Shown in pieces: positions 40,963 through 48,954 of a stretch of 64,000 nucleotides of DNA (its first letter is position 1; each line of letters begins with the position of its first letter). The position numbers were made by a program, and so were the translations under genes. This DNA is from Actinoplanes sp. M2I2. Lineage in GTDB: Bacteria > Actinomycetota > Actinomycetes > Mycobacteriales > Micromonosporaceae. The notes under the pieces are model-generated. The model saw only the letters and a program-made list of their open reading frames with translations, ran no database searches and had not been told where the DNA came from. The stretch covers positions 1 through 64,000 of the forward strand of contig NZ_JALPVJ010000017.1 in NCBI RefSeq assembly GCF_023544445.1, read 5' to 3'.

Positions 40963-42447
40963 TCAGGCGTTCGTGCGGTGGAGCAGGTGGACCTCGTCGG
41001 GCTCGGGCGGGAGGTCGCCGACGCCGGCCGCCTCGGCCTCCTGGTGACGCTTGTGCGCCCGGGGCAGGGCGAGCGCGGCGACCACGGCCAGCGTGGCCAC
41101 CCCGGCGCAGACCCAGAAGCCGTCGGTGAACGCGGCGTCGGTGGGCAGCCCCTGCGGGGTGGTGTGCGAGGTGATGACCGCCGCGACCACCGCGGTGCCG
41201 ATGCTGCTGCCGATCGTCCGGGCGATGGTGTTGACGCTGGTCGCCTCGCCGGTCTGCGCGGCCGGAACGCTCTCGATGATGGCGTTGGACATCGCCGCGA
41301 AGGCGAAGCCGATGCCGGCGCCGGTCAGCACCCCGGAGGCCAGAACCTGCCAGATCTGGCCGTGGGCGACGGCGGGCAGCGCGAAAGCGGCCACGACGAA
41401 CACCGCGCCGAGGAACATCGGGAGCTTCGGGCCGTACTTGCGGTTGAGGATGCCGGCCAGCGGGCCGAAGACCACCATCATCACGACGGTGGGCAGCAGG
41501 AACAGGCCGGCCTGGGAGACCGACTTGCCGAAGCCGTACCCGGTGACCGCGGGCAGCTGCAGCAGCGTCGGGACCAGCAGGAACGTGCCGAACATGGCGA
41601 AGCCGAGGATCAGCGCGACCAGGTCGGTCGCCCACACCCCGCGGACCCTCATCAGCCGCATGTCGATCAGCGGCTCCTTGACCCGCAGCTCGACCAGGAC
41701 GAACGCCACCAGACCGACCACGCCCAGGGTGAGCAGCCCGATGGTCCTGCCGTCGCCCCAGCCCCACGCCTGGCCCTTGCTGATGGCCAGCAGCAGCGCC
41801 ACCAGCGAGACCGAGAGCATGGACGCGCCGACCACGTCGAGCTTGCCCGGCGTGCGGACCGCGGACTCCTTCATGCCGAAGATGGCCCCGAGCAGGGCCA
41901 CGACGACCAGGACCAGCGGCAGCCAGAACAGCCAGTGCCAGGACAGGTGCTCGACGATCGGGCCGGCGGCCACGATGCCGATGCCGGCGCCGACCCCAAA
42001 GATCGCCGAGATCAGCCCGACCGTGGTGGCGACCCGCTCGCGGGGCAGCTCGTCGCGGACCATGCCGATCGACAGCGGCAGGATCGCGCCCGCCGCGCCC
42101 TGCAGAACGCGGCCGACGATCAGCACGGTGAGGCTGGTCGCGAGGGCCGAGACGACGGTGCCCACGGCCAGGACGGCCAGGACGCCGATCAGGACCTTGC
42201 GCTTGCCGGCCATGTCGCCGAGCCGGCCGAGGATCGGGGTCAGCACCGAGGCCGAGAGCAGATAGGCCGTGACGACCCAGCTCACGTCGCCGGTCGACAC
42301 CTGGAGCTCGTGACCGATCGTGGACAACGCCGGCGACACCAGCGACTGGAGCACCGCGAAGGCCAGTCCGCCCAGTGCCAGGTAGAGCACCAGCAGCGAG
42401 CCGCCCGACCCCTTCTTGTCCGTGGTGTGCGTCATGGTGGTCCCCAC
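40963..42447 (-). CDS. MFS multidrug transporter, DHA2 (14-helix) family
   Basis: A 494-residue membrane protein with about 14 transmembrane helices. Motif A reads GRLGDMAGKRKVLIGV; motif C-like GVGAGIGIVAAGPI follows helix 5. These are features of the EmrB/QacA drug-proton antiporters. The tail ends in a charged cytoplasmic stretch. It has its own promoter with GTAA-rich palindromes, but no regulator gene is adjacent. Probably exports a toxic compound or an antibiotic. Confidence 0.93.
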   Translation of the reverse strand: MGTTMTHTTDKKGSGGSLLVLYLALGGLAFAVLQSLVSPALSTIGHELQVSTGDVSWVVTAYLLSASVLTPILGRLGDMAGKRKVLIGVLAVLAVGTVVSALATSLTVLIVGRVLQGAAGAILPLSIGMVRDELPRERVATTVGLISAIFGVGAGIGIVAAGPIVEHLSWHWLFWLPLVLVVVALLGAIFGMKESAVRTPGKLDVVGASMLSVSLVALLLAISKGQAWGWGDGRTIGLLTLGVVGLVAFVLVELRVKEPLIDMRLMRVRGVWATDLVALILGFAMFGTFLLVPTLLQLPAVTGYGFGKSVSQAGLFLLPTVVMMVVFGPLAGILNRKYGPKLPMFLGAVFVVAAFALPAVAHGQIWQVLASGVLTGAGIGFAFAAMSNAIIESVPAAQTGEATSVNTIARTIGSSIGTAVVAAVITSHTTPQGLPTDAAFTDGFWVCAGVATLAVVAALALPRAHKRHQEAEAAGVGDLPPEPDEVHLLHRTNA

Positions 42448-42471
42448 AGCTAGAAGTAAACGTGTGCTGAC

Positions 42472-42512
42472 TTATTATCGGCCGCGGGCCGGATAAGTAA
42501 ACAGTCGCTTAC
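42472..42512 (-). promoter_or_regulatory. MFS promoter with GTAA...TTAC palindrome
   Basis: On the minus strand TTTACT (42501-42496), an 18-bp spacer and TAATAA (42477-42472) form a promoter for the transporter. The near-palindrome GTAAACAGTCGCTTAC (42497-42512) overlaps the -35 box and looks like a TetR-type operator; the cognate repressor is not in the neighbourhood. Confidence 0.5.
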
Positions 42513-42541
42513 GTCACACGCTGTCCGCCGTCGCGGTCCGG

Positions 42542-43654
42542 CTACGCCTGTCGCACCACCAGCTCGGGCGAGCCGCCCCCGGTCGCCAGGCGATCCGCCT
42601 CCGCGCGCAGCTCGCTCTCCGGGATCTCCCCGGCCTCCGGGAACAGCGTGACGGTCACGGTGTCGTTCAGCTCCCAGACGCCGGCGACCCGGCCGCCGGC
42701 CACCACGACGGGGGAGATCCACCCCGCCGCCTTGCTGATCAGGGCCCGCCTCCCGGGCGGGACCACCTGCTCGTCCTTGGTGCCCGGCCCCAGCACGAAC
42801 TGGTCGAACGCCGGCAGCAGGCGGACCCCGGGCATCGGTCCGGCCGTGGCGAGGTCGTCAAGGTCCTCGGTGCGGGCGTACGCCGGCGTGCCGTCCACCG
42901 TCACCTCGGTGAGCACGCCGTCCTCGGTGAGCGAGGCGAACCACCCCTTCAGCGCGGCCTTCCTCGACCCGCCGCGCAGCAGCCACTGATCGAACGAGGC
43001 CATGGTGGCCGGACCGTAGGCGCCCAGGTACGCCGGGACGGCCCGCCGCGCCGCCTCGTCCGGTGCCGGCAGGCCGGTCCAGCCGTCGAGCCACGTCTCC
43101 GGGCTGGTGAAGGTGACCTTGGTGCCCTGGTTCGGTCCGTTGCAGAGCAGCCCCAGCCAGGCCAGCGGTTTGAGCACCGCGCCCCAGCCGGAGCCGAGCA
43201 GCTCGGCCAGCGAGTCGTCCCCGGTCCGCCGGACGATCTCGGACGTGAGCTCCTCCCGGGTGAGGGTCCGGCCGTGCAGGGCCTCGCGGGTGGCGTCGGC
43301 CAGAGCGGCGACCTGCTCCGCGGTGGCGAAGGTCTTCTGCCAGGAGCCCTTTTCCCAGGTCCGCGCGGCCGCCATCAGGCTCAGGTAGGACGGGGCATCC
43401 TCGGCGGTCAGCAGATGCAGGGTGCCGCGCATGGCCCACACCTTGATCAGCTTGCGGCTCTCGAGCGCCCGGGCCGCCTCGCCCCGGCCGGGGGCGGGGC
43501 GGCGGGCCGCGACGGCCTGCTCGGCTGCCGAGGCGACCTGCGCCTGCACCCCGCACAGCCGCCCGACGACGCGTTCGGCGGTGGTTCCCTCCGGCCGGTC
43601 GAGAAACTGCCGGCGCGTCCGCCACACCAGCACCTGGTTCCAGGTCAACCTCAT
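42542..43654 (-). CDS. winged-helix AlkZ-like DNA glycosylase family protein
   Basis: A 370-residue protein of the HTH_42 family, to which the interstrand-crosslink glycosylases AlkZ and YcaQ belong. The conserved Gln-Xaa-Gln catalytic motif is present as Gln37-Ala-Gln39 (LCGVQAQV), followed by VWAMRGTLHLL and RALI. AlkZ-type enzymes remove bulky or crosslinked bases caused by natural products, often as self-resistance. The start ATG 43654 is preferred. No antibiotic gene cluster is next to it, so a housekeeping or acquired resistance role remains open. Confidence 0.9.
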   Translation of the reverse strand: MRLTWNQVLVWRTRRQFLDRPEGTTAERVVGRLCGVQAQVASAAEQAVAARRPAPGRGEAARALESRKLIKVWAMRGTLHLLTAEDAPSYLSLMAAARTWEKGSWQKTFATAEQVAALADATREALHGRTLTREELTSEIVRRTGDDSLAELLGSGWGAVLKPLAWLGLLCNGPNQGTKVTFTSPETWLDGWTGLPAPDEAARRAVPAYLGAYGPATMASFDQWLLRGGSRKAALKGWFASLTEDGVLTEVTVDGTPAYARTEDLDDLATAGPMPGVRLLPAFDQFVLGPGTKDEQVVPPGRRALISKAAGWISPVVVAGGRVAGVWELNDTVTVTLFPEAGEIPESELRAEADRLATGGGSPELVVRQA

Positions 43655-43727
43655 GGATCCCCCTCCCGGCCGGGCGGCCCGGTCAAAACCGTAACCAGGG
43701 TCCGCCCGGCCGGGTCGCTGGGCTCTT

Positions 43728-44669
43728 TCAGGCGGTGGGCGCGACGATGACGGCCTTGCCGTGCAGCTCGCCCGCGGCGGCCTCGGCGTGCAGGGCCGGC
43801 AGCTCGGCCAGGGGCACCCGCCGGGCGACGTCGACGCGGAGGTCGCCGGTGTCGACCAGGGCCACCAGCCGGGACAGCTGCTCGGCGTCGCTGCGGACGA
43901 ACAGGTCGATTCCCCGTACGGCGCGCTGCTCGTCGGACGGCGCGGGCATCCAGACCGTGGTGTTGACCAGGACGCCGCCCGAGCGGACCAGGGCGAGCAG
44001 CTCGGCCAGCCGGGCCGGCTCGACGGGGGCCAGGTTGAGCACCACGTCGACCGGCGTCTCTGCCGCCGGCGCGTCGGTGGTGGTGTGGTCGAGGACCTCG
44101 TCGGCGCCGGCCGCGCGGGCCCGTCCGGCGCTGTGCGGGCCGGCCGTGGCGATGACGTACGCGCCGGCGCTCTTGGCCAGCTGGACGGCGTAGCCACCGA
44201 CCGCCCCGCCGGCGCCGTTGATCAGCACCCGCTGTCCCACCGTCAGCTTCGCGTGGTCGAACAGGGCCTGCCACGCGGTGAGGCCCGCGAGGGGCAGCGC
44301 GGCCGCGTCGGTCAGCGGGACGGTGGTGGGCGCCGGCGCCAGGATCTCGGCCGGGGCCAGGACGAACGCCGCGGCGGCGCCGTCCTCGACCATGGGCAGG
44401 AAGCCGACGACCCGATCGCCGGCGGCCAGGCCGGTCACGCCCTCGCCGAGCGCCTCGACGGTGCCGGAGACGTCGATGCCGGGGGTGTGCGGCAGGGTCA
44501 CCGGGATCGGGCCCTGCATGAAGCCGGCCCGGATGCTGGCGTCGACGCCGTTGAACGATGTCGCGGCCACCCGGATCAGCACCTGTCCGGCGCCGGGGAC
44601 GGGCTGCTCGACGTCCTCGTACCGCAGGACGCTCGGGTCGCCGTACTCGTGGAAACGCACTGCCTTCAT
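43728..44669 (-). CDS. NADP-dependent quinone oxidoreductase, zinc-free MDR family
   Basis: A 313-residue medium-chain reductase without zinc ligands. The N-terminal GroES-like domain (VLIRVAATSFNGVDASIRAG) and the Rossmann fold (RVLINGAGGAVGGYAVQLAK) are typical of quinone or enone reductases. GAGGGAT-like GAGGGAT precedes the ATG 44669. Two copies of a CTTCG/CGAAG operator lie at 44700-44744 and match the site before the MarR gene on the same strand, so it should be induced by the ligand of that MarR protein. Confidence 0.93.
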   Translation of the reverse strand: MKAVRFHEYGDPSVLRYEDVEQPVPGAGQVLIRVAATSFNGVDASIRAGFMQGPIPVTLPHTPGIDVSGTVEALGEGVTGLAAGDRVVGFLPMVEDGAAAAFVLAPAEILAPAPTTVPLTDAAALPLAGLTAWQALFDHAKLTVGQRVLINGAGGAVGGYAVQLAKSAGAYVIATAGPHSAGRARAAGADEVLDHTTTDAPAAETPVDVVLNLAPVEPARLAELLALVRSGGVLVNTTVWMPAPSDEQRAVRGIDLFVRSDAEQLSRLVALVDTGDLRVDVARRVPLAELPALHAEAAAGELHGKAVIVAPTA

Positions 44670-44699
44670 CGGGATCCCTCGTCTTTCGTAGTGCCGGAT

Positions 44700-44744
44700 G
44701 CTTCGGATTCGAAGCGTTCCTCGGCCATGACGCTTCGGTCGAAG
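44700..44744. promoter_or_regulatory. two MarR operators upstream of the quinone oxidoreductase
   Basis: GCTTCGGATTCGAAGC (44700-44715) is an inverted repeat with 6-bp arms, and CTTCGGTCGAAG (44733-44744) has 5-bp arms. The first matches the palindrome upstream of the MarR gene at 45447-45462 at 12 of 16 positions when read on the same strand. Confidence 0.7.
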
Positions 44745-44860
44745 TGGTTGACGCGAGGAGTGCGCCGCGGCTGAGGCGCTCGCTGCGGCGTGTCGTACTC
44801 ACCGAGCATCGCGTGCCGCGGAACCGGGATGAAGGTCGAACCTATCCACGGACAAGTCGT

Positions 44861-44930
44861 CCGTGGCTCAGCGTCGGTGGCTCAGCGTCGGTGGCTCAGC
44901 GTTGGTGGCTCAGCGTCCGTGGCTCAGCCT
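44861..44930. repeat. five 14-bp tandem repeats containing a stop codon
   Basis: Units of CGGTGGCTCAGCGT begin at 44861, 44875, 44889, 44903 and 44917, differing only in the first two or last two bases. The TCA in each unit is TGA on the minus strand; the one at 44924 is the real MarR stop and four copies follow it downstream. The 14-bp period covers all frames. Confidence 0.92.
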
Positions 44931-45430
44931 GTACGGCCTCGCCCGGCGCGCGGGCGGGCCGACCGCGGCGGGGTGGCGCGCATATGGTCGCGGACCCGGC
45001 CCAGGATGGCGCCGAGAGCGGCGAGGTCGCCGGCCGTCATCGGTTCGAAGAGCAGCCGCCGGACGCTGTCGACATGCCCGGGAAGCACCCGGGCGACCAG
45101 CTCCCGGCCGGCGTCGGTGACGGTCACCATGACACTGCGCTCGTCGTCGGGCGACGGCGAGCGGGTGATCAGGCCACGCTTGTCCAGCAGTCCGGCCTGG
45201 TAGGTGAGCCCACTGCGGCTGTAGACCACACCGTCGGCCAGGTCGGTCATCCGCAGCCGTCCCTCCGGCGCGTCCACCAGCCGGGCCAGGATCTGAAATT
45301 GCACGTAGCTGAGGTCACCGTCGGCCCGCAGGTGCTCGTCCACCGCGTACTGAAGGAGGCTGCTGACCTCCATCAGGGCGAAGTACGCACCGAGCTGCTC
45401 GGTGTTCAGGCCAGGGGTCGGGTCGCTCAC
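44924..45430 (-). CDS. MarR family transcriptional regulator
   Basis: A 168-residue MarR repressor from GTG 45430. The winged helix covers about residues 40-105 (MTDLADGVVYSRSGLTYQAG, wing SPDDERSVMVTVTD). The C-terminal 20 residues are a basic tail rich in Arg. The promoter carries ACTTTGAATTCGAAGT and the downstream quinone oxidoreductase gene carries related sites, so both are probably in its regulon. The gene ends in a 14-bp tandem repeat array. Confidence 0.93.
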   Translation of the reverse strand: MSDPTPGLNTEQLGAYFALMEVSSLLQYAVDEHLRADGDLSYVQFQILARLVDAPEGRLRMTDLADGVVYSRSGLTYQAGLLDKRGLITRSPSPDDERSVMVTVTDAGRELVARVLPGHVDSVRRLLFEPMTAGDLAALGAILGRVRDHMRATPPRSARPRAGRGRTG

Positions 45431-45446
45431 CCGGTCGACTTTACGT

Positions 45447-45462
45447 ACTTTGAATTCGAAGT
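45447..45462. promoter_or_regulatory. MarR autoregulatory operator
   Basis: ACTTTGAATTCGAAGT is a 16-bp palindrome with a single mismatched pair, centred on GAATTC, 17 bp upstream of the MarR start. It shares CTTCGAAT on the minus strand with the operator at 44700-44715. Confidence 0.72.
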
Positions 45463-45510
45463 GCGGTCTCGGCGAGACGGGGCCGACGCGCCTGAGGGAC
45501 GGGGCAGGAC

Positions 45511-46186
45511 ATGGACCGCGGCTCCCGCGACGAGATGCTCGGCCGCCTGGCCGAGGTGATCGGGTCCAGGACGGCGGCCCACCCCGTGCGGGTGGCTGTC
45601 GACGGGCCGCCCGCCGCCGGCAAGACCACGCTCGCCGACGAGCTGGCCGTCGTGCTGCGGGCCCGGGGCCGCCCCGTCATCCGTGCGACGATCGACGATT
45701 TCCTCTTCCCCCGGGCGCGGCGCTATTCGCGCGGCGAGTACTCGGCCGAGGGCTGTTACTTCGACACCCACGACTACGACTCACTGAACCGGGTGCTGCT
45801 CGACCCGCTCGGGCCGGGTGGGGACCGTCGCTTCCGGGACTCTGTCTACGACCGCTCAGCCGATGCTGTGCTGTCCCGGCCGTTCGGGACCGCCCCCGCC
45901 GGCGCCGTGCTGCTCTTCGACGGCGTCTTCCTGATGCGCCCCGAACTGCTCGATCGGTGGGAGCTGCGCGTCTTCGTGTCGATCCCGCTCGAGCGGGATC
46001 GTGGATCGCGCCGCGATCCGGGAGCGCCCGGTGGCCTCACGGGCCCAGGTCGAACGGCGCTGGCGCGAGCGCTACCTCCCCGCTCAGCAGCTTTACTTCG
46101 CCCGGGTCGGCCCGGCCGATCGGGCCGATTTCGTCGTGCACAACGAGGAACCCGGCCGGCCCGCCTGGGAGACCCGGGCACCCTGA
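45511..46186 (+). pseudogene. uridine-kinase-like P-loop protein, frameshifted
   Basis: The frame from ATG 45511 encodes a phosphoribulokinase/uridine-kinase-like protein: Walker A GPPAAGKTT (about 33-41), RATIDDFLFP, GCYFDTHDYD, FDGVFLMRPELLD. After VFVSIPLE (about base 45993) it loses homology, while the next frame continues the expected sequence from about 46001 (VDRAAIRERPVASRAQVERR, then WRERYLPAQQLYF) to a stop at 46184-46186. One base is missing or two are added within GAGCGGGATCGTGG. A sequencing error would restore an intact gene of about 224 residues. Confidence 0.85.
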
Positions 46187-46189
46187 CGG

Positions 46190-46831
46190 TCACACGGCGG
46201 TGGACTCGCCGGCCGGCAGGATCTCGAGCGGGAGGCCGGTCAGGCCCTTCTCGCCGAGCAGCATGCGGGCCGAGTTCTGGCCGAGCTCGCTCAGCATGAG
46301 CTCGTGCACCTGGATCACCCGGGCCGGGCGGACGGCCCGGACGAAGTCGGCCGCCTCGCCGAACTTGGTCCACGGCCCGCTGGTCGGCAGCAGCAGCGTC
46401 TCGATGCTCGCGTCCGGGACGGCGTAGGAGTCGCCGGGGTGGAAGAGGCGGCCCTCGATCAGGTAGCCGACGTTGTCGACCAGCGGGATGTCGGGGTGGA
46501 TGAGGGCGTGGCGCTCGCCGTGGACCGCGACGTCGAAACCGGCGACCTCGAGGCGGTCACCGGCGCGCACGACCACGACCCGGCCGCCCTGATCGCCGAG
46601 CTTGTCGCGCACGCCGGACGGTCCGTACACCGTCAGGTCGGGTCGCCGGGCGAGCTGGTCGGCCAGAGCGGCCTCGTCGAAGTGATCGAAGTGCTCGTGC
46701 GTCACCAGGACCGCGCTCGCCTCGGCGAGGAGACGGGCGGCGTTCGGCGTGAACGTGCCGGGATCGAGGAGCAGCGTCCGATCTCCCTCGGTCACGGTGA
46801 CGCAGGCGTGGGCATGTTTGGTGAGCCGCAT
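46190..46831 (-). CDS. MBL fold metallo-hydrolase, UlaG-like
   Basis: A 213-residue metallo-beta-lactamase-fold protein. The metal motif THEHFDH is at residues 44-50 (His45, His47, Asp49, His50), a further His at GERHALIHP, and an Asp in FHPGDSYAVP. It resembles UlaG-type lactonases and N-acyl-phosphatidylethanolamine hydrolase-like proteins; the substrate is unknown. The divergent MarR gene lies 128 bp away, with TGTACA-type operators in between. It ends 3 bp from the convergent kinase remnant. Confidence 0.92.
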   Translation of the reverse strand: MRLTKHAHACVTVTEGDRTLLLDPGTFTPNAARLLAEASAVLVTHEHFDHFDEAALADQLARRPDLTVYGPSGVRDKLGDQGGRVVVVRAGDRLEVAGFDVAVHGERHALIHPDIPLVDNVGYLIEGRLFHPGDSYAVPDASIETLLLPTSGPWTKFGEAADFVRAVRPARVIQVHELMLSELGQNSARMLLGEKGLTGLPLEILPAGESTAV

Positions 46832-46907
46832 GAACGCTCCTCGATCGGGCCGATGTGCACAGTTTTGCTGTAGAACCGTCTCCAGCCTCAGGCGGGAAGA
46901 CGTAAGT

Positions 46908-46951
46908 TGTACAGCCAGGCTGTATATCCGAATGTACAGCTGAGGTGTACA
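46908..46951. promoter_or_regulatory. MarR operators with TGTACA half-sites
   Basis: TGTACAGCCAGGCTGTATA (46908-46926) is a 9-1-9 inverted repeat with one mismatch, and a second pair of TGTACA boxes stands at 46933-46938 and 46946-46951. Both lie between the divergent MBL and MarR genes and close to the MarR start. Confidence 0.72.
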
Positions 46952-46959
46952 TTTCGCGG

Positions 46960-47409
46960 ATGACGTCGGACACAGTTCCGTACCAGGAGCTCGCCGAGCG
47001 GCTCAGGCGGTCGATCGGCCGCTTCGTGCGCACCACCCGCGCTCAGGCCGACGCGCTGTCGCCGACGCGGGCCGAAGTGCTCGGCGCGCTCCACCGCGAC
47101 GGCCCCCGGACGATCGCCCAGCTGGCGGCCGGCCGCGGAGTGCGGCACCAGAGCATGAGCCGCACCGTCGCCGAGCTCGAGGCGGCGGGGATGGTCGGCC
47201 GGCGCGCCGCCCCGGCCGACGCGCGAGCCTTCCTCATCGGGCTCACCGACGCCGGCGCCACCGCGCTGGAGGCCGACCGGGAGGCCCGGCGCCGCTGGAT
47301 GGCCGACGCCATCGCCACCCACCTGAGCCCCGAGGAGCGGGACGTCCTGCGAGCCGTGCCGGGACTGCTCGACCGCCTGTCGAGCGCCGCCGAGCGACAA
47401 CCCCGATGA
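46960..47409 (+). CDS. MarR family transcriptional regulator
   Basis: A 149-residue MarR protein. The helix-turn-helix is IAQLAAGRGVRHQSMSRTVA near residue 55 and the wing RRAAPADARAFLIGLTD follows. ATG 46960 is taken as start, with GAGG 13 bases upstream; GTG 46945 would add five residues but lies within the operator. It is divergent from the MBL-fold gene, which it probably represses. Confidence 0.9.
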   Translation: MTSDTVPYQELAERLRRSIGRFVRTTRAQADALSPTRAEVLGALHRDGPRTIAQLAAGRGVRHQSMSRTVAELEAAGMVGRRAAPADARAFLIGLTDAGATALEADREARRRWMADAIATHLSPEERDVLRAVPGLLDRLSSAAERQPR

Positions 47410-47467
47410 CGAGCCACCGCCGACGTGCCCTCAGGCGCGCCGGCGGCGATCGACTACGGCGTACGGA

Positions 47468-48805
47468 CTAGAAGTCGCCGTTGGTGTTGCACTTCGCCTC
47501 CTGGACGAGGCAGTTCTTCACCCGCTCACTCTGCGCGCGGTTGTCCCACGCCATGAACGCGTCGCCGTGCATCGACGACGCCATCCCCGAGGCCAGGCGG
47601 AAGCCGGCCGGGCTGCCGCTGGTCGGGTAGGAGATGAGGAACGACAGATTCGGGATCGCGACCGGGTAGTCGCCACGGCAGGTGCCGTCGTAGCTGTACG
47701 CGACGTGCGCCTTGTGGGTCGGGCTGTCCAGGTTGCGGCCGTCCCAGCAGTCCTGGAACACCAGGTGGAACATCAGCACCGCGGTGGGCGCGCAGACCGG
47801 CCAGTTGCCGTCGGCGCTGCGGCCGATCTCGCCCCCGGGGCCGGCGCAGTAGAAGGCGTTGACCGAGCCCGCCGGCGTGGGGGTCTGCAGGCGGGCGTCC
47901 CCGGCGATCATGCGGAAGCCCTGGGGGAAGGGCACGGTCGCCGAGGGGTCGGTCAGCCGCGATCCGTAGTAGACCACCACGTCCTTGGGCTCGATGGCCC
48001 GGTCGTTCTGATAGAGGGTCGGGATCCAGTACGCGGACAGGTCCGGCGCGGGGCGGCAGGTCGTGCCGGCGTTCGCGAGCAGGGTACGGGTGGTCGCGTA
48101 CGCGTCGGTGCTCGTGTTGCCGAGGAACGTGTGCATGTGCGAGGCGCCGGGCATCCCCGGAAAGATGATCGGGTCGTCCGGGCGCGAGTGGCTGTAGGCG
48201 CAGGTCGCGTTGAACTCCGCCACCCGTACCGAGGTGGGCGGCACCGGCCGCGGGGTCAGCGCCCGGAACTCGGCCAGCTGGGCGTTCCAGGCCGCGGCGT
48301 CGACCGGCACCCAGCCGTCGCCGCCGGCGGGCGGGGCGCCGTCGCCGAACGAGAACCAGTTGAGGTTCACGAAGTCGCCGCCGGTGCCGCGCAGCACCGC
48401 GAACACGGTCTGCGAGCCGGTCGGGTGGGTGGCCGCGGTGGCGGTCAGCGTCGTCCAGGCCTGCCAGCCGCCGGTCGAGGTGATGGCGAACTGGGTGAGC
48501 AGCGGCCCGGTCGCCGAGCCGGTGCGCAGCTCGACCCGGCCGCCGCCGACCGCCGACGCGACCCGCGCCGACACGGTGAGCGCGCCGGCGGCGCCGAGGC
48601 TCACGCCGTCGTAGCGCAGCCAGTCGCCCTCGCCGAGGTAGGCGACGTTCTGCCCGCCGCCGGTGTCGGCGGTGGTCTCGACCTGGGTGCCGGATTGAGC
48701 CGCGTACGCCTCGGCCTGGACCGTGACGGTGGCGGCGCTCGCGGGGGAGGAGGCGACGAGGACCGTCGCGGCGGCGATGAGGGTCGCCGCCAATAATGCG
48801 CGCAT
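47468..48805 (-). CDS. secreted DUF1996 protein with carbohydrate-binding module
   Basis: A 445-residue exported protein. Signal peptide residues 1-24 end in ASSPASA. Residues 26-155 form a CBM6/35-type beta sandwich (VQAEAYAAQSGTQVETT to GDFVNLNWFSFG). After a Gly/Pro linker, residues about 190-430 are DUF1996, with SHMHTFLGN (222-230) and six or more cysteines. DUF1996 domains are common in fungal and actinobacterial secreted proteins acting near cell walls or polysaccharides; the reaction is unproven. GGAAGCGCTTCC-type boxes upstream suggest sugar-responsive LacI control. Confidence 0.92.
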   Translation of the reverse strand: MRALLAATLIAAATVLVASSPASAATVTVQAEAYAAQSGTQVETTADTGGGQNVAYLGEGDWLRYDGVSLGAAGALTVSARVASAVGGGRVELRTGSATGPLLTQFAITSTGGWQAWTTLTATAATHPTGSQTVFAVLRGTGGDFVNLNWFSFGDGAPPAGGDGWVPVDAAAWNAQLAEFRALTPRPVPPTSVRVAEFNATCAYSHSRPDDPIIFPGMPGASHMHTFLGNTSTDAYATTRTLLANAGTTCRPAPDLSAYWIPTLYQNDRAIEPKDVVVYYGSRLTDPSATVPFPQGFRMIAGDARLQTPTPAGSVNAFYCAGPGGEIGRSADGNWPVCAPTAVLMFHLVFQDCWDGRNLDSPTHKAHVAYSYDGTCRGDYPVAIPNLSFLISYPTSGSPAGFRLASGMASSMHGDAFMAWDNRAQSERVKNCLVQEAKCNTNGDF

Positions 48806-48856
48806 GGGGCATTCCCTTCGGGGGAGGGATGGGGATGCCCCGGAGTATCGACGCGG

Positions 48857-48935
48857 GGAAGCGCTCTCTCAATATCGATGGTCAACGATCCCCGCCATGT
48901 GCGGAAACGAGCCACGATTGCCGGGAAGCGCTTCC
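48857..48935. promoter_or_regulatory. two GGAAGCGCTTCC-type (LacI/CebR-like) operators
   Basis: GGAAGCGCTTCC (48924-48935) is a perfect 12-bp palindrome, and GGAAGCGCTCTC (48857-48868) is a near copy, 56 bp closer to the secreted CBM-DUF1996 gene. Actinobacterial LacI repressors of polysaccharide genes, such as CebR, bind very similar GGGAGCGCTCCC sites. Confidence 0.72.
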
Positions 48936-48954
48936 TCATCAAGCCCGGCGGAGG

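Noticed and set aside
42542..44669. AlkZ-like glycosylase and quinone reductase as part of an antibiotic self-resistance cluster
   Set aside because: No polyketide, peptide or other biosynthetic core genes occur within the window, so a cluster cannot be supported.
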